Shown: in pieces, positions 62,414 to 64,000 of the stretch
How positions within the stretch are numbered: position 1 is the first letter of the stretch
How the letters are laid out: each line of letters begins with the position of its first letter
NCBI RefSeq assembly: GCF_001039355.2
Contig: NW_019775292.1
Coordinates: 244,331-308,330 of the forward strand
Direction of reading: 5' to 3'
DNA from: Lingula anatina
Lineage: Eukaryota > Brachiopoda > Lingulata > Lingulida > Lingulidae
Length of the DNA stretch: 64,000 nucleotides
Notes under the pieces: model-generated
Database searches by the model: none
Told to the model about the DNA's origin: nothing
Seen by the model: the letters and a program-made list of their open reading frames with translations, nothing else
Position numbers and translations under genes: made by a program

Positions 62414-63984
62414 TCAGTTTGTTTTCTTAAAATGTTCCTTTTTGTTATCCAGTAACGTATATATTAGATAAAGGCAACCAAAAACGGTGGAGCAAAGGGT
62501 GACTGTAGCAACCATGACACTGTCACATTTTTGTCCTACTGGGACTTTGAACTCCACATGGTCTGCAGCCTATAGTAATAAAAAGAGAAAAAGGAAACTT
62601 ATGATACTAGTAGATTAACAATAAATCATATCACCAAACCAGGTGTCATGGATAAAAAAACTTAATTGGAGAAGCTTACATGCATATTTGTTCAAGTTTA
62701 TTTATATCCAAATTAGATAAATGGTACAAAGAAGTATTTACCATTGCATGACACCCATTTAATCATCACAGCACAGTTTAAAGGTGCTATTTCACAGATT
62801 TTAATATTTAATATACTAGTACATCAATACCATATGAAACAAAATGGAAGTACTTTTCAAACATGGCGCTGCAAAAAAATAGACTTACACTTTTAAACTG
62901 AACTTCTCTCAGGAAATTGGATTTACTTTTAGGTGTTCCATTTCTTTGTTCTTTATTGTCTGGATCAATATCACCTAGAATGAATTCCATCATTATGTTG
63001 TTAGCAATGGTATGAAAATTGCAAATTCAAAATATATTCTACTAACCAGTGAAAGATGTTACTATAGGTAAGAAGTGAATTTGGTAAAGACATGCCCAAA
63101 CATACACACATCCAGACAAAATTATAAACCACACCAGTGAGGAAAAATATTTAGGAATTGCTCACTTTCACATTCTAACTGCATTCTTGGATGTTTTATG
63201 TGAACCAAGGCATGGTCAGTTTCTCTGGTCTCTGATGGCCTGTGATATCTCAGATGTACAGGAAGAATGACAGATGCACTGAAAACTCCTGGACTGACTT
63301 GTCTTATGTTGGTATGTACACGTATGACATGGTTTGGTGATTCATGAGCAGGCTTCTCTGTGTCAATTGGCTCTAAACTCTCTACCTTGAAAGAAAGAAA
63401 GTAATAAATAAATAAATAAATTAATTAATTTACACAAATCTAAACACTTATGGTTAAATGATGAGAACATTTCTTAAATATCAAACTATGAAGAAATATT
63501 TAGCATGGCATTTTGGGGTACCAGTGATTTTCTCACATTGGCCTAAAAACCACAGGGAAAATGGAAATCTTCACAATGTAAGGATGTTTCTGAAAAAAAA
63601 AATGAAAAGCAACTTTTTCCTGACAAAAAAGGCATGCTATGAAGAACCAACAAGTTTAAATGGGCCTCTAACCTCAACCAAGCACAAATTTTTTTCAAAA
63701 AATTTTTTAAAAAAGCCTACTATGGCTTAAGAAAATCTGAAACATACTTAATCACATTTTTGTCATTTTCCTATCAGTTTTTCAAAATAGAAACCCATAT
63801 GACTGACCCCAATGTCATTTTCTTAATTAACTTGAAAATTAAAACACTGATCTCCCTCCTTAGAGCTTTTTGGTTGAAAAACAAGGTATTACCTTTTGCA
63901 ATGTGTTATTCCCTATGGAATGGATCTGATCCAAGTCAACATACAGACCCTGCGGCAAGACCTCAGTAAGGACAAGATGACATT
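62414..63984 (-). CDS. PIGX: PIG-X, GPI mannosyltransferase I subunit, 3' part
   Basis: ER membrane protein that stabilises PIG-M, the enzyme adding the first mannose to the GPI anchor. Exons in transcript order: 63984-63893, 63385-63166, 62974-62889 and 62569-62414 (stop TGA), phases consistent. The 5' exons with the signal sequence lie beyond the right edge. LPQGLYVDLDQI matches the human IPAGLYVDPYEL region. ILPVHLRYHRPS matches the family hallmark FLPVHCRYHRPH. VEFKVPVGQ precedes a C-terminal membrane segment (about VATVTLCSTVFGCLYLIYTLL), followed by a Lys-rich cytosolic end (DNKKEHFKKTN). The DIDPDNKEQ exon replaces a longer cysteine-bearing linker in human and is poorly conserved. Confidence 0.9.
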
Positions 63985-64000
63985 CTGAAAAGTTTATTTC

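Noticed and set aside
1-64000. CRISPR arrays, tRNA/rRNA genes, retroviral or LINE coding sequence
   Set aside because: None recognised on either strand; simple repeats here are microsatellites without spacer structure.

Overview
The window is eukaryotic nuclear DNA from an invertebrate animal. It is AT-rich, with short exons, GT-AG introns of roughly 0.3-6 kb, microsatellites, a 256-base assembly gap and several small repeats. Every gene I could name has a clear bilaterian orthologue. Gene structure, an orphan class A GPCR nested in an intron and overall style fit a lophotrochozoan (mollusc or brachiopod-like), but that taxonomic call is inference. No prokaryotic operons, CRISPR arrays, tRNAs or rRNAs were seen.

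Layout: (1) 2558-7430, plus strand: the 3' part of an Rbfox splicing-factor gene, followed by a long 3'UTR to about 9.68 kb. A local mosaic duplication breaks up this region. (2) 9.7-14.3 kb: intergenic DNA containing one copy of an interspersed repeat, the N gap (12627-12882) and an apparently identical 1,398-bp duplication flanking that gap. (3) 14790-21413, plus: cyclin F (CCNF), 14 coding exons, 3'UTR to about 22.5 kb. (4) 33368-23737, minus: CCDC40, the axonemal ruler protein, 20 coding exons with consistent phase, 1,172 aa, tail-to-tail with CCNF. (5) 38445-52681, plus: TBC1D16, a Rab GTPase-activating protein, 10 coding exons, 940 aa, head-to-head with CCDC40. Its 5.6-kb intron (46174-51827) holds an oppositely oriented class A GPCR (48480-46981) and a near-perfect 57-bp-arm hairpin. 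(6) 61743-56461, minus: a Shisa-family membrane protein, 8 exons, 297 aa, with a Tyr/Ser-rich ectodomain, tail-to-tail with TBC1D16. (7) 63984-62414, minus: the 3' four exons of PIGX, a subunit of the first GPI mannosyltransferase; its 5' end lies outside the window.

The genes do not form one pathway. Their linkage is the main biological point. From established knowledge, human TBC1D16 and CCDC40 are also adjacent and head-to-head on 17q25.3, the arm that carries RBFOX3, while RBFOX1 and CCNF share 16p13.3. The window therefore looks like an unduplicated ancestral bilaterian block. The most unusual sequence-level items are the long hairpins, the FKY-for-DRY GPCR nested in TBC1D16, the Tyr-rich Shisa, the tandem in-frame 5' splice sites in Rbfox, the 13-unit coding minisatellite in CCDC40, and two duplications that are probably assembly artefacts.
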